64,000 nucleotides of DNA, from assembly GCF_944324935.1 (NCBI RefSeq), contig NZ_CALUYG010000003.1:1-64000 (forward strand), written 5' to 3'. This stretch comes from an uncultured Desulfovibrio sp. Lineage in GTDB: Bacteria; Desulfobacterota; Desulfovibrionia; Desulfovibrionales; Desulfovibrionaceae. Positions 1-8,870 of the stretch are shown here, one piece after another. Both the position numbers and the translations under genes were made by a program. Position 1 is the first letter of the stretch, and every line of letters begins with the position of its first letter. The notes beneath the pieces were generated by a model, which was not told the origin of the DNA, did no database searches, and was given only the letters and a program-made list of their open reading frames with translations.

Positions 1-302
1 TGTAGAGGGGCCAGCCCCTCTCACCCCCTGCCCCCCGCCGGGAGGCGACCCGGCCCGGATGCCGGGCAAAAAACGGCAAGCCGAAGCGGGGTCACGACAA
101 AAAACATTCATCCCCCCTGCCCCCCGGCCCGTCGCCGGGCCGTCCCGTCCTGATCGCGCCACGCGACCAGCCGCCTTGCGTCCGCCGCCTTGGGCAGCTT
201 TTGCCGTTTTGCCGCTGAAAAATCGGGGATTTGGGCAAGGAAAAAATTTCCACCGGCAAATGACAACTTTCAACATGCTGAAATAAAACAGTTTTTATAT
301 TT
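1..302. other. Intergenic region upstream of flagellin with GC hairpins
   Basis: No convincing gene is seen. The stretch holds a perfect 7-bp hairpin at 4-21 (AGAGGGG, loop CCAG, CCCCTCT), without a following T run. A second 7-bp hairpin lies at 125-142 (CGGCCCG, loop TCGC, CGGGCCG). The string CCCCCTGCCCCCCG occurs twice, near 24 and near 114. A 75-codon open frame at 59-286 has no ribosome site and low-complexity composition, and I regard it as spurious. The A/T-rich end (about 240-300) is the expected upstream region of the sigma-54 promoter that follows; no activator site could be recognised by eye. Confidence 0.5.
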
Positions 303-318
303 TGGCACGCGAACTGCA
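303..318 (+). promoter_or_regulatory. Sigma-54 (-24/-12) promoter of flagellin
   Basis: TGGCACG at 303-309, four bases, then CTGCA at 314-318. This fits the RpoN consensus TGGCACG-N4-TTGCA with one mismatch and the correct GG-to-GC spacing. It places the transcript start near 330, about 35 bases before the flagellin start codon. Late flagellar genes in many delta-proteobacteria-type bacteria use RpoN. Confidence 0.8.
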
Positions 319-364
319 TTAAAGTGGGCACAGCTTAACTAATAACCACCGCAGGAGGTGTCCC

Positions 365-1297
365 ATGTCTTTGGTCGTTAATCACAACATGATGGCTATG
401 AACGTTGCGAGGAACCTGAATGCCCATTACGGCAATCTGTCTACCTCGACGCAGCGTCTTTCTTCCGGTCTCCGCATCAACAGCGCGGCTGACGATGCCG
501 CCGGTCTGGCTGTCAGCGAACTCCAGCGTGCCGATATTGCAACCCTGCAACAGGGCTCACGCAATGCAAACGATGCTATTTCCCTGATTCAGGTTGCCGA
601 CGGCTCCCTGGGCATCATCGACGAAAAGATCATCCGCATGAAGGAACTGGCGGAACAGGCCGCTACCGGTACCTATGACTCCACCCAGCGCCTCATGATC
701 GAATCCGAATATCAGCAGATGGCTTCGGAAATCACCCGCATCGCCAACTCCACGGACTTCAACGGCATCAAGCTGCTCGACGGCACCCTGTCCGCTCTGG
801 ATCGGGCCGACGGCAAGATCCACGACGGCTCCGGCATGACCAGCATCGGCGCCCTGAAGGTCCACTTCGGCACCTCCAATGACTCGGCGGAAGACTACTA
901 CTACGTCGTGATCGGCGATTCCACCGCCTCCGCTCTCGGTATCGGCAACCAGGCCTACCAGATCGTGAACGGCGAAAAGCAGCTGCGCGACGGCGGCACC
1001 GTGTCCACCCAGGAAGCCGCCCAGAAGGCCCTGAACGCCCTGAACCAGGCCATCATTTCCAAGGACAAGATTCGCGCGCACCTTGGCGCCATGCAGAATC
1101 GCCTTGAAAACACCATTTCCAACCTGAACATCCAGGCTGAAAACCTGCAGGCCGCCGAATCGCGCATCCGCGACGTGGACGTCGCTACGGAAATGACCGA
1201 ATTCACGCGCCAGCAGATCCTTACGCAGAGCGCCGTGGCCATGCTCGGCCAGGCCAACTCGCTGCCTCAGATGGCTCTGCAGCTCATCGGCGGCTAA
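365..1297 (+). CDS. fliC: Flagellin
   Basis: Structural subunit of the flagellar filament, exported by the flagellar type III system and polymerised outside the cell. The 310-residue protein has the two conserved helical regions that form the filament core. The N-terminal one is at about 1-140 (MSLVVNHNMMAMN, then RLSSGLRINSAADDAAGLA). The C-terminal one is at about 225-310 and ends in the typical MLGQANSLPQMALQLI. The variable middle is short, so this is a small flagellin. GCAGGAGG at 351-358 is a strong ribosome site for this ATG. Transcription is probably from the sigma-54 promoter just upstream. No other flagellar gene lies nearby, so it is a stand-alone filament gene; whether it is the major or a minor flagellin cannot be told. 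Confidence 0.95.
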   Translation: MSLVVNHNMMAMNVARNLNAHYGNLSTSTQRLSSGLRINSAADDAAGLAVSELQRADIATLQQGSRNANDAISLIQVADGSLGIIDEKIIRMKELAEQAATGTYDSTQRLMIESEYQQMASEITRIANSTDFNGIKLLDGTLSALDRADGKIHDGSGMTSIGALKVHFGTSNDSAEDYYYVVIGDSTASALGIGNQAYQIVNGEKQLRDGGTVSTQEAAQKALNALNQAIISKDKIRAHLGAMQNRLENTISNLNIQAENLQAAESRIRDVDVATEMTEFTRQQILTQSAVAMLGQANSLPQMALQLIGG

Positions 1298-1335
1298 GCC
1301 ATCTTTACATAGGCTGTGGCAGACCAAAGACGGGA

Positions 1336-1362
1336 GGTCCGGGGGGAATGTCCCCCCGGACC
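1336..1362 (+). terminator. Very strong hairpin after flagellin
   Basis: A perfect 12-bp stem (GGTCCGGGGGGA / TCCCCCCGGACC) with a 3-base loop, 39 bases past the flagellin stop. No T run follows on either strand. It is either a terminator of unusual type or a 3'-end stabiliser for an abundant mRNA; it also separates flagellin from the convergent rnc gene. Confidence 0.6.
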
Positions 1363-1446
1363 GGAACGGAAAAGGGTGTGTCGCGGGCCGTCGGTCGCCC
1401 ACGTTCCATGCCGTGCATGGCAGGCGACGTGACAAGATGGTCGATA

Positions 1447-2187
1447 TTACCGGGCCGTCGCCTGCGGCGGGACTTGCTCCGCCTCCAGCGCCAGACGCGC
1501 GGCCTCCTGTTCAGCCTTTTTGCAACTCGTGCCGCAGGCGGCATATTCCCTGCCGTCCGGCAGGCTCACCACCACCTCGAACACCTTGGCGTGTTCCGGT
1601 CCGTGGCTGGCCAGCAGGCGATAGAGGGGACGATCCCTGTAACGCTGTTGCATGATCTCCTGAAGGAGCGTCTTGAAATCCTTGTGCCGGGGGGAAGCGT
1701 CTTCCCGCTTCGGCCAGAGTGGAGAAAACAACTTGCGGACGCACGCATGGGCCGCCGCGAAGCCGCCGTCCTCATAAACGGCGGCGAGCACAGCCTCAAA
1801 GGCGTCACTCAGTACGGTATCACGATCTCTCCCCCCCTGCCGTTCTTCTCCGCGCCCCATGAAAAGCGCTCGCCCCAGATCCAGACTCCTCGCCAGCCGG
1901 GCAAGGCTCGGCGTGCTCACAAGCTGCGAACGCAGACGCGTCAATTCCCCCTCGCGCAGCCGCGTGAATCGCTCAAAGAGCTCCTTGGAAACGGCCAGTT
2001 CAAGCACGGCATCTCCCAGAAATTCCAGACGTTCATTGTGCTGGCGCAGCGATCCTCCCTCGTTTGCCCAGGAGCTGTGCGTCAGGGCCAGCGCCAGCAG
2101 GGAACGGTTCGCAAAGCGATAGCCCAGCGCCCTTTCCAGACGCCCGGCCACGACCTCATCCAGCATGTGCACCGAATTTTTTTTCAT
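1447..2187 (-). CDS. rnc: Ribonuclease III
   Basis: Endonuclease that cuts double-stranded RNA, acting in rRNA maturation and mRNA decay. The catalytic domain (about 1-150 of 246 residues) carries the signature HNERLEFLGDAVLELAV, and the second acidic cluster is visible in DAFEAVLAAVYEDGG. A double-stranded RNA-binding domain follows at about 170-240 (FKTLLQEIMQQ to KKAEQEAARLAL). I chose the ATG at 2187 (MKKNSVHML). The frame stays open 21 codons further upstream, but that stretch overlaps a promoter for the divergent gene and is unlike the family N-terminus. No clear ribosome site precedes this start. It diverges from the Sm-like gene at 2435. Confidence 0.93.
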   Translation of the reverse strand: MKKNSVHMLDEVVAGRLERALGYRFANRSLLALALTHSSWANEGGSLRQHNERLEFLGDAVLELAVSKELFERFTRLREGELTRLRSQLVSTPSLARLARSLDLGRALFMGRGEERQGGRDRDTVLSDAFEAVLAAVYEDGGFAAAHACVRKLFSPLWPKREDASPRHKDFKTLLQEIMQQRYRDRPLYRLLASHGPEHAKVFEVVVSLPDGREYAACGTSCKKAEQEAARLALEAEQVPPQATAR

Positions 2188-2231
2188 GGGCAGACGGTAG
2201 CTCAAGCCCTTGCCGCTGGCAACAAAAAGCC

Positions 2232-2260
2232 TTGACACATGCCCGCGCAACGTCTATTTG
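2232..2260 (+). promoter_or_regulatory. Predicted sigma-70 promoter for the Sm-like gene
   Basis: TTGACA at 2232-2237, 17 bases, TATTTG at 2255-2260. The -35 box is perfect and the -10 box is weak. It points towards the gene at 2435 and would give a leader of about 170 bases. A second TTGACA lies at about 2271 without a good -10 box. Confidence 0.45.
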
Positions 2261-2434
2261 CTTGACAGCCACGACAGCGGAAGAGCTTCCCTCCCGCTGC
2301 CGGCATCGCGTTTTTCCGGGCGGCGCGCCTCCGCGTCATGAGGGGCTTTTTGCCTGCCCCGCATGTCCCGCCTGACGGCCGTACCCGGCGTGCACTCTCT
2401 GGCGGATGCTTCCGCCGTCTTCGAGGAGAAACTC

Positions 2435-2776
2435 ATGGCCTACGATATCCGACTGATGAAGCTTGTCACCGGCGAACTGGTCATCGGCAAATATGATGCC
2501 GACAAGGACTGCCTCAATGAGACCGCCATCATCCAGAGCATCCCCACGCAACAGGGCATGCAGATGATGATCCTCCCCTACGGCTACCCCTTTGAACCCA
2601 ACTTCGAAGGGACCATCGAGGGCAAGCATTTCCTGTACCGCTATGTCGATACCCCCAAGGAAATGCAGGACAAGTACATTGAAGCCAGCACCAACCTCAC
2701 GGTGGCCGGCGGTCTCGGCAAGCTCAAGTTCGGCGGCGGCCCCGCCCCCACCTCCGGCGGTCTGGTGACGCCGTAA
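2435..2776 (+). CDS. Small Sm-like (LSm-fold) protein, function unknown
   Basis: A 113-residue cytoplasmic protein. Residues 1-85 read like a short beta-barrel with the Sm pattern: RLMKLVTGELVIGKYD, then a proline-bounded strand (IIQSIPTQQGMQMMILPYG), then a hydrophilic turn. The same layout is known in small phage and bacterial Sm-like proteins. The tail is glycine- and proline-rich (GGLGKLKFGGGPAPTSGG). The start at 2435 follows GAGGAG closely; an in-frame ATG at 2363 is unlikely. It diverges from rnc and is followed by a strong terminator, so it is probably monocistronic. The Sm assignment is pattern-based inference; RNA binding is not shown. Confidence 0.6.
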   Translation: MAYDIRLMKLVTGELVIGKYDADKDCLNETAIIQSIPTQQGMQMMILPYGYPFEPNFEGTIEGKHFLYRYVDTPKEMQDKYIEASTNLTVAGGLGKLKFGGGPAPTSGGLVTP

Positions 2777-2851
2777 CTCACGTCCGCGCCGTTCCCGCGC
2801 CGGTCCGCCGGAAGGGCGCAGAAAGGGAGAGCTCTCCCGTTTGCTGATCCG

Positions 2852-2875
2852 GGGCGGTGGCAACCGCCCTTTTTT
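2852..2875 (+). terminator. Rho-independent terminator
   Basis: GGGCGGT, loop GGCA, ACCGCCC, then six T residues. A 14-base palindrome (GGGAGAGCTCTCCC, 2825-2838) lies just upstream. It ends the Sm-like gene transcript. The radical SAM frame remains open across it, which argues against any start before 2902. Confidence 0.9.
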
Positions 2876-2901
2876 CATGCCTCTTTCAGCCCGGAAATCC
2901 C

Positions 2902-5541
2902 ATGCGACAACTGCTTCCGCTCCTGCCCCGCCCCAGCCGCCATGTCGGCATCGAAGAAGGCGCTTGCCGCAAATCGCCCGAATCGGTCAGCCTGCGGGTC
3001 GCGCTGGCCTTTCCCGATACCTATGACGTCGGCATGTCCTATCTGGGGCAAAAGATTCTGTACGGCATCGTCAATGCCCGCGAAAACTGGTGGGCCGAGC
3101 GCGTCATGGCCCCGGACCGGGAAAGCGGCGATATCCTGCGCCGTCACGCGGCCCCGCTCTGCACGCTGGAATCCGGGCTGCCCATCGGCAGGGCGGACTG
3201 TGTCTCCTTCTCCATCACCAATGAGCTTTGCTACACCAATGTGCTGTACATGCTGGATCTGGGCGACATCCCCCTGCACCATGCGGACAGACCCGACGAC
3301 CTGTCCGCCTGTCCGCTGATCTTCGCGGGGGGCGGCGCGCTGCTCAGCGCCGAGCCGCTGGTCCCCTTTCTGGATTTCTGCGTGCTGGGCGACGGCGAAG
3401 AGACCCTCGTGGACGTGCTCGACCTGCTGGAAAAGGCCAAGGCCGCGGGCTGGGGCCGCGCGCGCTACCTCGAGGAAGCGCGCCACATCCCCGGCGTCTA
3501 TGTGCCGTCCTTCTTCACGCCGCGGGCGGACGGCAGCCTGCACCCCCGCTTTGCCGATCATGCCCGCCCCGCCCGCCGTATCGTGGCCGACCTCGACAGC
3601 GCGCCCTACCCCGTGGAACAGGTAGTGCCCGTGGGCGCGGTGCACAACCGCCTCTCGCTGGAGATAGCCCGCGGCTGTACGCGCGGCTGCCGCTTCTGCC
3701 ATGCGGGCATGGTGTACCGCCCGGTGCGGGAACGCTCGCTGGACAACATCGCCCGCCTGCTGGAAGACTGCCTGAACAAGACGGGTTACGACGAGATCTC
3801 CTTCCTCTCCCTGTCCACCGGGGATTTCTCCGCCCTGAAGACGCTCTCCAACCGGGTGCTTGACCGCTGCGTCCATGAACAGGTCAGCCTTTCCCTGCCG
3901 TCGCTCAGGGTCGGCTCCATCGATGACGACATCATGCGCCGCATGGCCGACATCCGCCGCACAGGCTGCACCCTAGCCCCGGAGGCGGGCAGCCAGCGCC
4001 TGCGCGACGTCATCAACAAGGGCGTCAGCGAGGAACAGCTCCTCCTCCATGTGCAAAAACTGCTGGAATACGGCTGGCGGCAAGTCAAACTCTATTTTAT
4101 GATCGGCCTGCCCACGGAGACCGACGACGACCTGCTGGCCATCGCCGACCTCTGCCGCAAGGTACGCGACGCCGCCGGACGCGGCAATCCGCGCCTTCAG
4201 GTCACGGCGGCCCTCTCCCCCTTCGTGCCCAAGCCCTTCACCCCCTTCCAGTGGGTGGAACAGATCGGCATGGAGGAGATGGAACGCCGCGTCCGCCTGG
4301 TGCGCGAGGCCTTCAAGGGCCAGAAGTTCCTCAAGCTGCGCTGGCATGAACCGTCCATGAGCCATCTGGAAGGCATCCTCTCCCGCGCCGGGCGCGAACT
4401 GGCCCCGGTGGTGGAGGCCGCCTACCGCAAGGGGGCCATCTTTACGAGCTGGGTGGAAGAGTTTTCCCTCGCGCCGTGGTATGAAGCGCTGGCGGAGAAC
4501 GGACTCGATCCCGCCGCGTACATCGCCGCCCGCCCCCAGGACGCGCCCCTGCCCTGGGATCATCTGGAAGCCGGCATCTCGCCCGACTTCCTGCGCCGCG
4601 AATGGGAGCGGGCCCAGGCCGCAAAAGTGACCGACGACTGCCGCTACGGCGCCTGCCGTGCCTGCGGAGCCTGCGACACCCCGGCCCGACCCTCACGCCT
4701 GCCCCATGCCGGCATACCCACGGATGGCGGCCCCCTGCACCGCAACCGCCTCATCTTCAGCCAGCGGGATCAGAGCGCCCACCAGCCGCACCGGGACGCC
4801 GAAGGACGCATCATCTGCCGGGAACGGGAAAAGAAACCGCCGCGGATAGCGCCGGAGCTCACCGTCAAGGCCGCGCAGTTTCGCGTCTGGCACAGCAAGA
4901 CCGACGGCTGCGCCTACCTGAGTCAGCTTGAACTGCAATCCCTGCTGGAACGCGCCCTGCGCCGCGCCCGCCTGCCCATGAGCTTCTCGCAGGGTTTCCA
5001 TCCGCTGCCGCTTATGAGTTTCGGGCGTGCCCTGCCTGTGGGCGTGGAGAGCCGCGCCGAATGGTTCGCCATCACCCTGCGCGAACCGCTCGCCGCGGCG
5101 GAAGTGGCCCGGCGGCTGCGGGATGTCCTGCCCCCCGGCATGGACATCCTGCATGTGGAAAGCGTGGACGGCAGCCGGCGTACGGAGCAGTCCGTGCGCG
5201 AGACCTTCCGCCTGAGCGTGGACGGCGTGGACGGCGCGACCCTTGCCGAGGTCTTTGCCCGCTTCGCCGGCGAGCCTGAACATCCGCTGACCCGCGAGAC
5301 CAGGAAAGGCCCGCGCACGGCGGACATCCGCCCCCTGCTCGGCCCGTGGGCGCAGGACGGCGATGCCGTGACATTCACTCTGGATTGGACTACGCTGTAT
5401 CTCTCTCCGGCAGTCTTCTGTCTGGAGGTCCTGGCCCCGCTCGGCGAGGCCGGCAGCCTGCGCCCGGTCATGCATCTTTGCAAGACGGAACAGCACTTCG
5501 CCGCCGATCCCCGCCGGGGGAAATCCGCCGGGAACCTGTGA
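2902..5541 (+). CDS. Radical SAM protein with B12-binding-like and DUF2344 domains
   Basis: An 879-residue fusion known across many bacteria (TIGR03960 joined to TIGR03936/DUF2344); its substrate is unknown. The first 230 residues resemble a cobalamin-binding-type Rossmann region. The radical SAM core follows with the cluster motif CTRGCRFC (Cys259, Cys263, Cys266), which binds the [4Fe-4S] cluster that cleaves S-adenosylmethionine. A second cysteine set, C-x4-C-x2-C-x2-C, sits at residues 580-591 and could hold an extra cluster. DUF2344 spans about 653-870 (SQLELQSLLERALRRARLPMS and on). The start is the ATG at 2902 after a GGAAA site; an upstream in-frame start lies inside the terminator. 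The next gene begins 57 bases later and may be co-transcribed. Confidence 0.85.
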   Translation: MRQLLPLLPRPSRHVGIEEGACRKSPESVSLRVALAFPDTYDVGMSYLGQKILYGIVNARENWWAERVMAPDRESGDILRRHAAPLCTLESGLPIGRADCVSFSITNELCYTNVLYMLDLGDIPLHHADRPDDLSACPLIFAGGGALLSAEPLVPFLDFCVLGDGEETLVDVLDLLEKAKAAGWGRARYLEEARHIPGVYVPSFFTPRADGSLHPRFADHARPARRIVADLDSAPYPVEQVVPVGAVHNRLSLEIARGCTRGCRFCHAGMVYRPVRERSLDNIARLLEDCLNKTGYDEISFLSLSTGDFSALKTLSNRVLDRCVHEQVSLSLPSLRVGSIDDDIMRRMADIRRTGCTLAPEAGSQRLRDVINKGVSEEQLLLHVQKLLEYGWRQVKLYFMIGLPTETDDDLLAIADLCRKVRDAAGRGNPRLQVTAALSPFVPKPFTPFQWVEQIGMEEMERRVRLVREAFKGQKFLKLRWHEPSMSHLEGILSRAGRELAPVVEAAYRKGAIFTSWVEEFSLAPWYEALAENGLDPAAYIAARPQDAPLPWDHLEAGISPDFLRREWERAQAAKVTDDCRYGACRACGACDTPARPSRLPHAGIPTDGGPLHRNRLIFSQRDQSAHQPHRDAEGRIICREREKKPPRIAPELTVKAAQFRVWHSKTDGCAYLSQLELQSLLERALRRARLPMSFSQGFHPLPLMSFGRALPVGVESRAEWFAITLREPLAAAEVARRLRDVLPPGMDILHVESVDGSRRTEQSVRETFRLSVDGVDGATLAEVFARFAGEPEHPLTRETRKGPRTADIRPLLGPWAQDGDAVTFTLDWTTLYLSPAVFCLEVLAPLGEAGSLRPVMHLCKTEQHFAADPRRGKSAGNL

Positions 5542-5598
5542 CGGCAGACGCCGTGCGGCGTCCCCCTCAGGGAAACGGATCCAAGGAGGATAACGGAA

Positions 5599-6213
5599 AT
5601 GTCCCGCAATGTGACGGAAACATGGTTCTTTTACGGCGACTCGCTGACCCTCGGCGTCAATGACGACGCCATGCGGGGCGGCTGGGTCGGCCGGCTTGCC
5701 CGCATGGGCGGCGCGGCGGGCCTCTATGCCCTGCCGCCGGCAACCTTCTATAACCTCGGCGCACGCCGCCATACGGTCGCTGACGTGAAAGCCCGCTGGA
5801 AGCGGGAGTGGGACGCCCGTCAGCTCCCCGGCATTTCGCCGCATATCGCCTTCTGCGCCGGCGTGGTGGATATGGTGCCCGCCGACGGCAAGCCCGTCGC
5901 CGACGTCTGCGCCACCATGCTGGCCATGCTGCGTGAAGCGGCCGCCCTTGCGCCGGTCCTGCTCATCAGCGTGCCCCCGGTGGCCGATCCCGGCGTGACG
6001 GCCCGCATCGCCGACCTCAATCGCGCCTATGCCGCCCTGTGCGCCGAACAGGGATTCGGCTGGGCCGACGTCTTTGCCACGCTGAGCGAGTCGGCCGTCT
6101 ACATGCAAAGCCTCCGCGACGGTACCCACGCCGCGCCGGAAGGCTGCGCAGTCATGGCTGAGGCCCTTTTTGCCCTGCCGTCAGTGCAGGCCTTCCTGAC
6201 CCCGCAACACTAG
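5599..6213 (+). CDS. SGNH/GDSL-family hydrolase
   Basis: A 204-residue esterase or lipase-type hydrolase. Block I is clear (FFYGDSLTLGVN, nucleophile Ser in GDS). The last block with the catalytic Asp and His reads DGTHAAPEG. There is no signal peptide, so it is probably cytoplasmic. AAGGAGG at 5582-5588 is a strong ribosome site. It lies 57 bases after the radical SAM gene and just before a small conserved gene. The substrate is not predictable; proteins of this size act on acyl esters or thioesters. Confidence 0.8.
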   Translation: MSRNVTETWFFYGDSLTLGVNDDAMRGGWVGRLARMGGAAGLYALPPATFYNLGARRHTVADVKARWKREWDARQLPGISPHIAFCAGVVDMVPADGKPVADVCATMLAMLREAAALAPVLLISVPPVADPGVTARIADLNRAYAALCAEQGFGWADVFATLSESAVYMQSLRDGTHAAPEGCAVMAEALFALPSVQAFLTPQH

Positions 6214-6222
6214 GACATAGGC

Positions 6223-6453
6223 ATGGGTTCCTGTCAGCCCTTTGAAGATGATGCCCCGTTCGCCGACAAGGTGAAAACGCTGGAAGACGACGAACTGCTG
6301 GAGATCTGGGAAGAGACCCAGCAACTTGCAGGCCTGCTTTCCCAGCAGATCAAGGCCGAGCTGCCGCTGGCCCCGGAATATGAGCAGCTCATCGTCGCCG
6401 AACTGCAATTGCGGCACGGCCGCCGCCTCTACGCCGGCGGTATGCGAAAATAG
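6223..6453 (+). CDS. Small acidic protein of unknown function
   Basis: A 76-residue protein I do not recognise. It is acidic and predicted mostly helical (TLEDDELLEIWEETQQLAGLLSQQIKAEL), ending in a basic tail (RHGRRLYAGGMRK). It starts 9 bases after the SGNH hydrolase stop and is followed by a strong terminator, so the two genes probably form one transcript. No good ribosome site is visible, so it may be translated by coupling. Confidence 0.6.
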   Translation: MGSCQPFEDDAPFADKVKTLEDDELLEIWEETQQLAGLLSQQIKAELPLAPEYEQLIVAELQLRHGRRLYAGGMRK

Positions 6454-6477
6454 GCCGCGCCTCTTCCCCGCCGCAGG

Positions 6478-6513
6478 AAAGCCCCCGCCGCACATCGTGC
6501 CGGGGGCTTTCTT
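6478..6513 (+). terminator. Rho-independent terminator
   Basis: AAAGCCCCCG pairs with CGGGGGCTTT, with an inner GCAC/GTGC stem and a loop ATC. TCTT follows. It closes the transcript that includes the SGNH hydrolase and the 76-residue protein. Confidence 0.85.
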
Positions 6514-6611
6514 GCGAACGTGCGCTCCCGCCTGCCCGGGAGCCCCATGCCGCCAGACGTCCCCACACTTGCCGGCGACCATGCCGCATGACAGCAAAAA
6601 AAAATTTTTGC

Positions 6612-6640
6612 TGGACATCACTTTCTTGTGGCGCTATGAT
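6612..6640 (+). promoter_or_regulatory. Predicted sigma-70 promoter of carD
   Basis: TGGACA at 6612-6617, exactly 17 bases, TATGAT at 6635-6640; five of six matches in both boxes, in an A/T-rich setting. The transcript would start near 6647, immediately before an 8-bp hairpin. Confidence 0.65.
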
Positions 6641-6649
6641 TTTTTAACA

Positions 6650-6670
6650 GTCGGGAAATCTCTTCCCGAC
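6650..6670 (+). promoter_or_regulatory. Hairpin in the carD leader
   Basis: GTCGGGAA, loop ATCTC, TTCCCGAC: a perfect 8-bp stem at the very 5' end of the predicted carD transcript, followed by the pyrimidine stretch CTTTCCCTTTTTG. It looks like a weak intrinsic terminator or a 5' stabiliser. Confidence 0.45.
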
Positions 6671-6715
6671 CTTTCCCTTTTTGTCCTCCCACATATCAAC
6701 CGGAAGTGGATGCCT

Positions 6716-7234
6716 ATGTTTACCGCCGGTGAGCTCGTCGTTTATCCCGCGCAAGGGGTAGGAGAGATAGAACGCGTCAATAATCAGCAAATAGGCGGCG
6801 TCGCGTGCGAGCTGTATATCGTGCGTATCCGCGCCAACAACATCACGCTCATGGTCCCGGTGGCCAATGCGACCAATGTGGGGCTGCGCCCGCTCATCGC
6901 CGCCGAGGAGGCTCGCCGCATCTGGGGATCCCTCCAGTCCGAAACGCAAAAAAACATCCATACGGGCCAGAACTGGAACCGCCGCTTCCGCGAATATTCC
7001 GAACGTCTCAAGAGCCCCGACCTTGGCGTGGTGGCCGAAGTGCTGCGGGAACTTTTGCTCATCAGCCGGCAGAAGGACCTTTCCTTCGGGGAACGCCGCC
7101 TCCAGGAGCAGGCCATGAGCCTTGTCACCGGCGAGATCGGTGAAGTGCTCAAGCTGGATGAACATGCCCTGCGTGATGACCTCCTCCAACGCTATGCGCC
7201 GGCGTCCTCAGTGCCGGAAGCCGCCACCTGCTGA
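6716..7234 (+). CDS. carD: CarD/CdnL-family RNA polymerase-binding regulator
   Basis: A 172-residue transcription factor of the family that binds the RNA polymerase beta subunit and stabilises open promoter complexes, mainly at rRNA and housekeeping promoters. The RNA-polymerase-interacting Tudor-like domain covers about 1-60 and starts with the family hallmark MFTAGELVVYPAQGVGEI. The remainder is helical (RRFREYSERLKS to LSFGERRLQEQAMSL), as in the DNA-contacting domain. I chose 6716 because GGAAG at 6702-6706 sits 9 bases upstream; an ATG two codons earlier would be only 3 bases from it. rho follows in the same direction after 195 bases. Confidence 0.9.
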   Translation: MFTAGELVVYPAQGVGEIERVNNQQIGGVACELYIVRIRANNITLMVPVANATNVGLRPLIAAEEARRIWGSLQSETQKNIHTGQNWNRRFREYSERLKSPDLGVVAEVLRELLLISRQKDLSFGERRLQEQAMSLVTGEIGEVLKLDEHALRDDLLQRYAPASSVPEAATC

Positions 7235-7429
7235 TCCCCCCTTCCGTCAGCCGCACCGCCGCCGCAACGGCGTCTTGTCCGACGCCCGCGTAAAAAACCT
7301 GTTTTTTCCCTTGCCTTTTTTCCTGACTTACGCTAATCGCAAGGCACACATCTTTTTTGTTTTATCCCCTGCGATCCCCTCTGTCACATCAGACGACACC
7401 CATCGTGCCGTATTCCCTGTCATAATCTC

Positions 7430-8749
<1,320 letters not shown>

Positions 8750-8870
8750 CACTCTTTGGTGTGCAGTGGTGCATGGAACACCCGCCACGCGGTATTACGC
8801 TGTCAGCCTCTCCAGTCGGGAAAAATCGGGAAAATTGCAGCACGACAATATATGGAAGGAGGATTAATTT

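Noticed and set aside
59..286. A 75-codon open frame upstream of flagellin
   Set aside because: No ribosome site, biased Pro/Arg composition typical of GC-rich non-coding frames, and it overlaps the sigma-54 upstream region.
557..1435. Long minus-strand frame opposite flagellin, and similar long antisense frames throughout (for example opposite the Rad50-like gene and nadB)
   Set aside because: High GC makes long shadow frames; these lie opposite well-recognised genes and have low-complexity His/Gly/Ala/Val composition.
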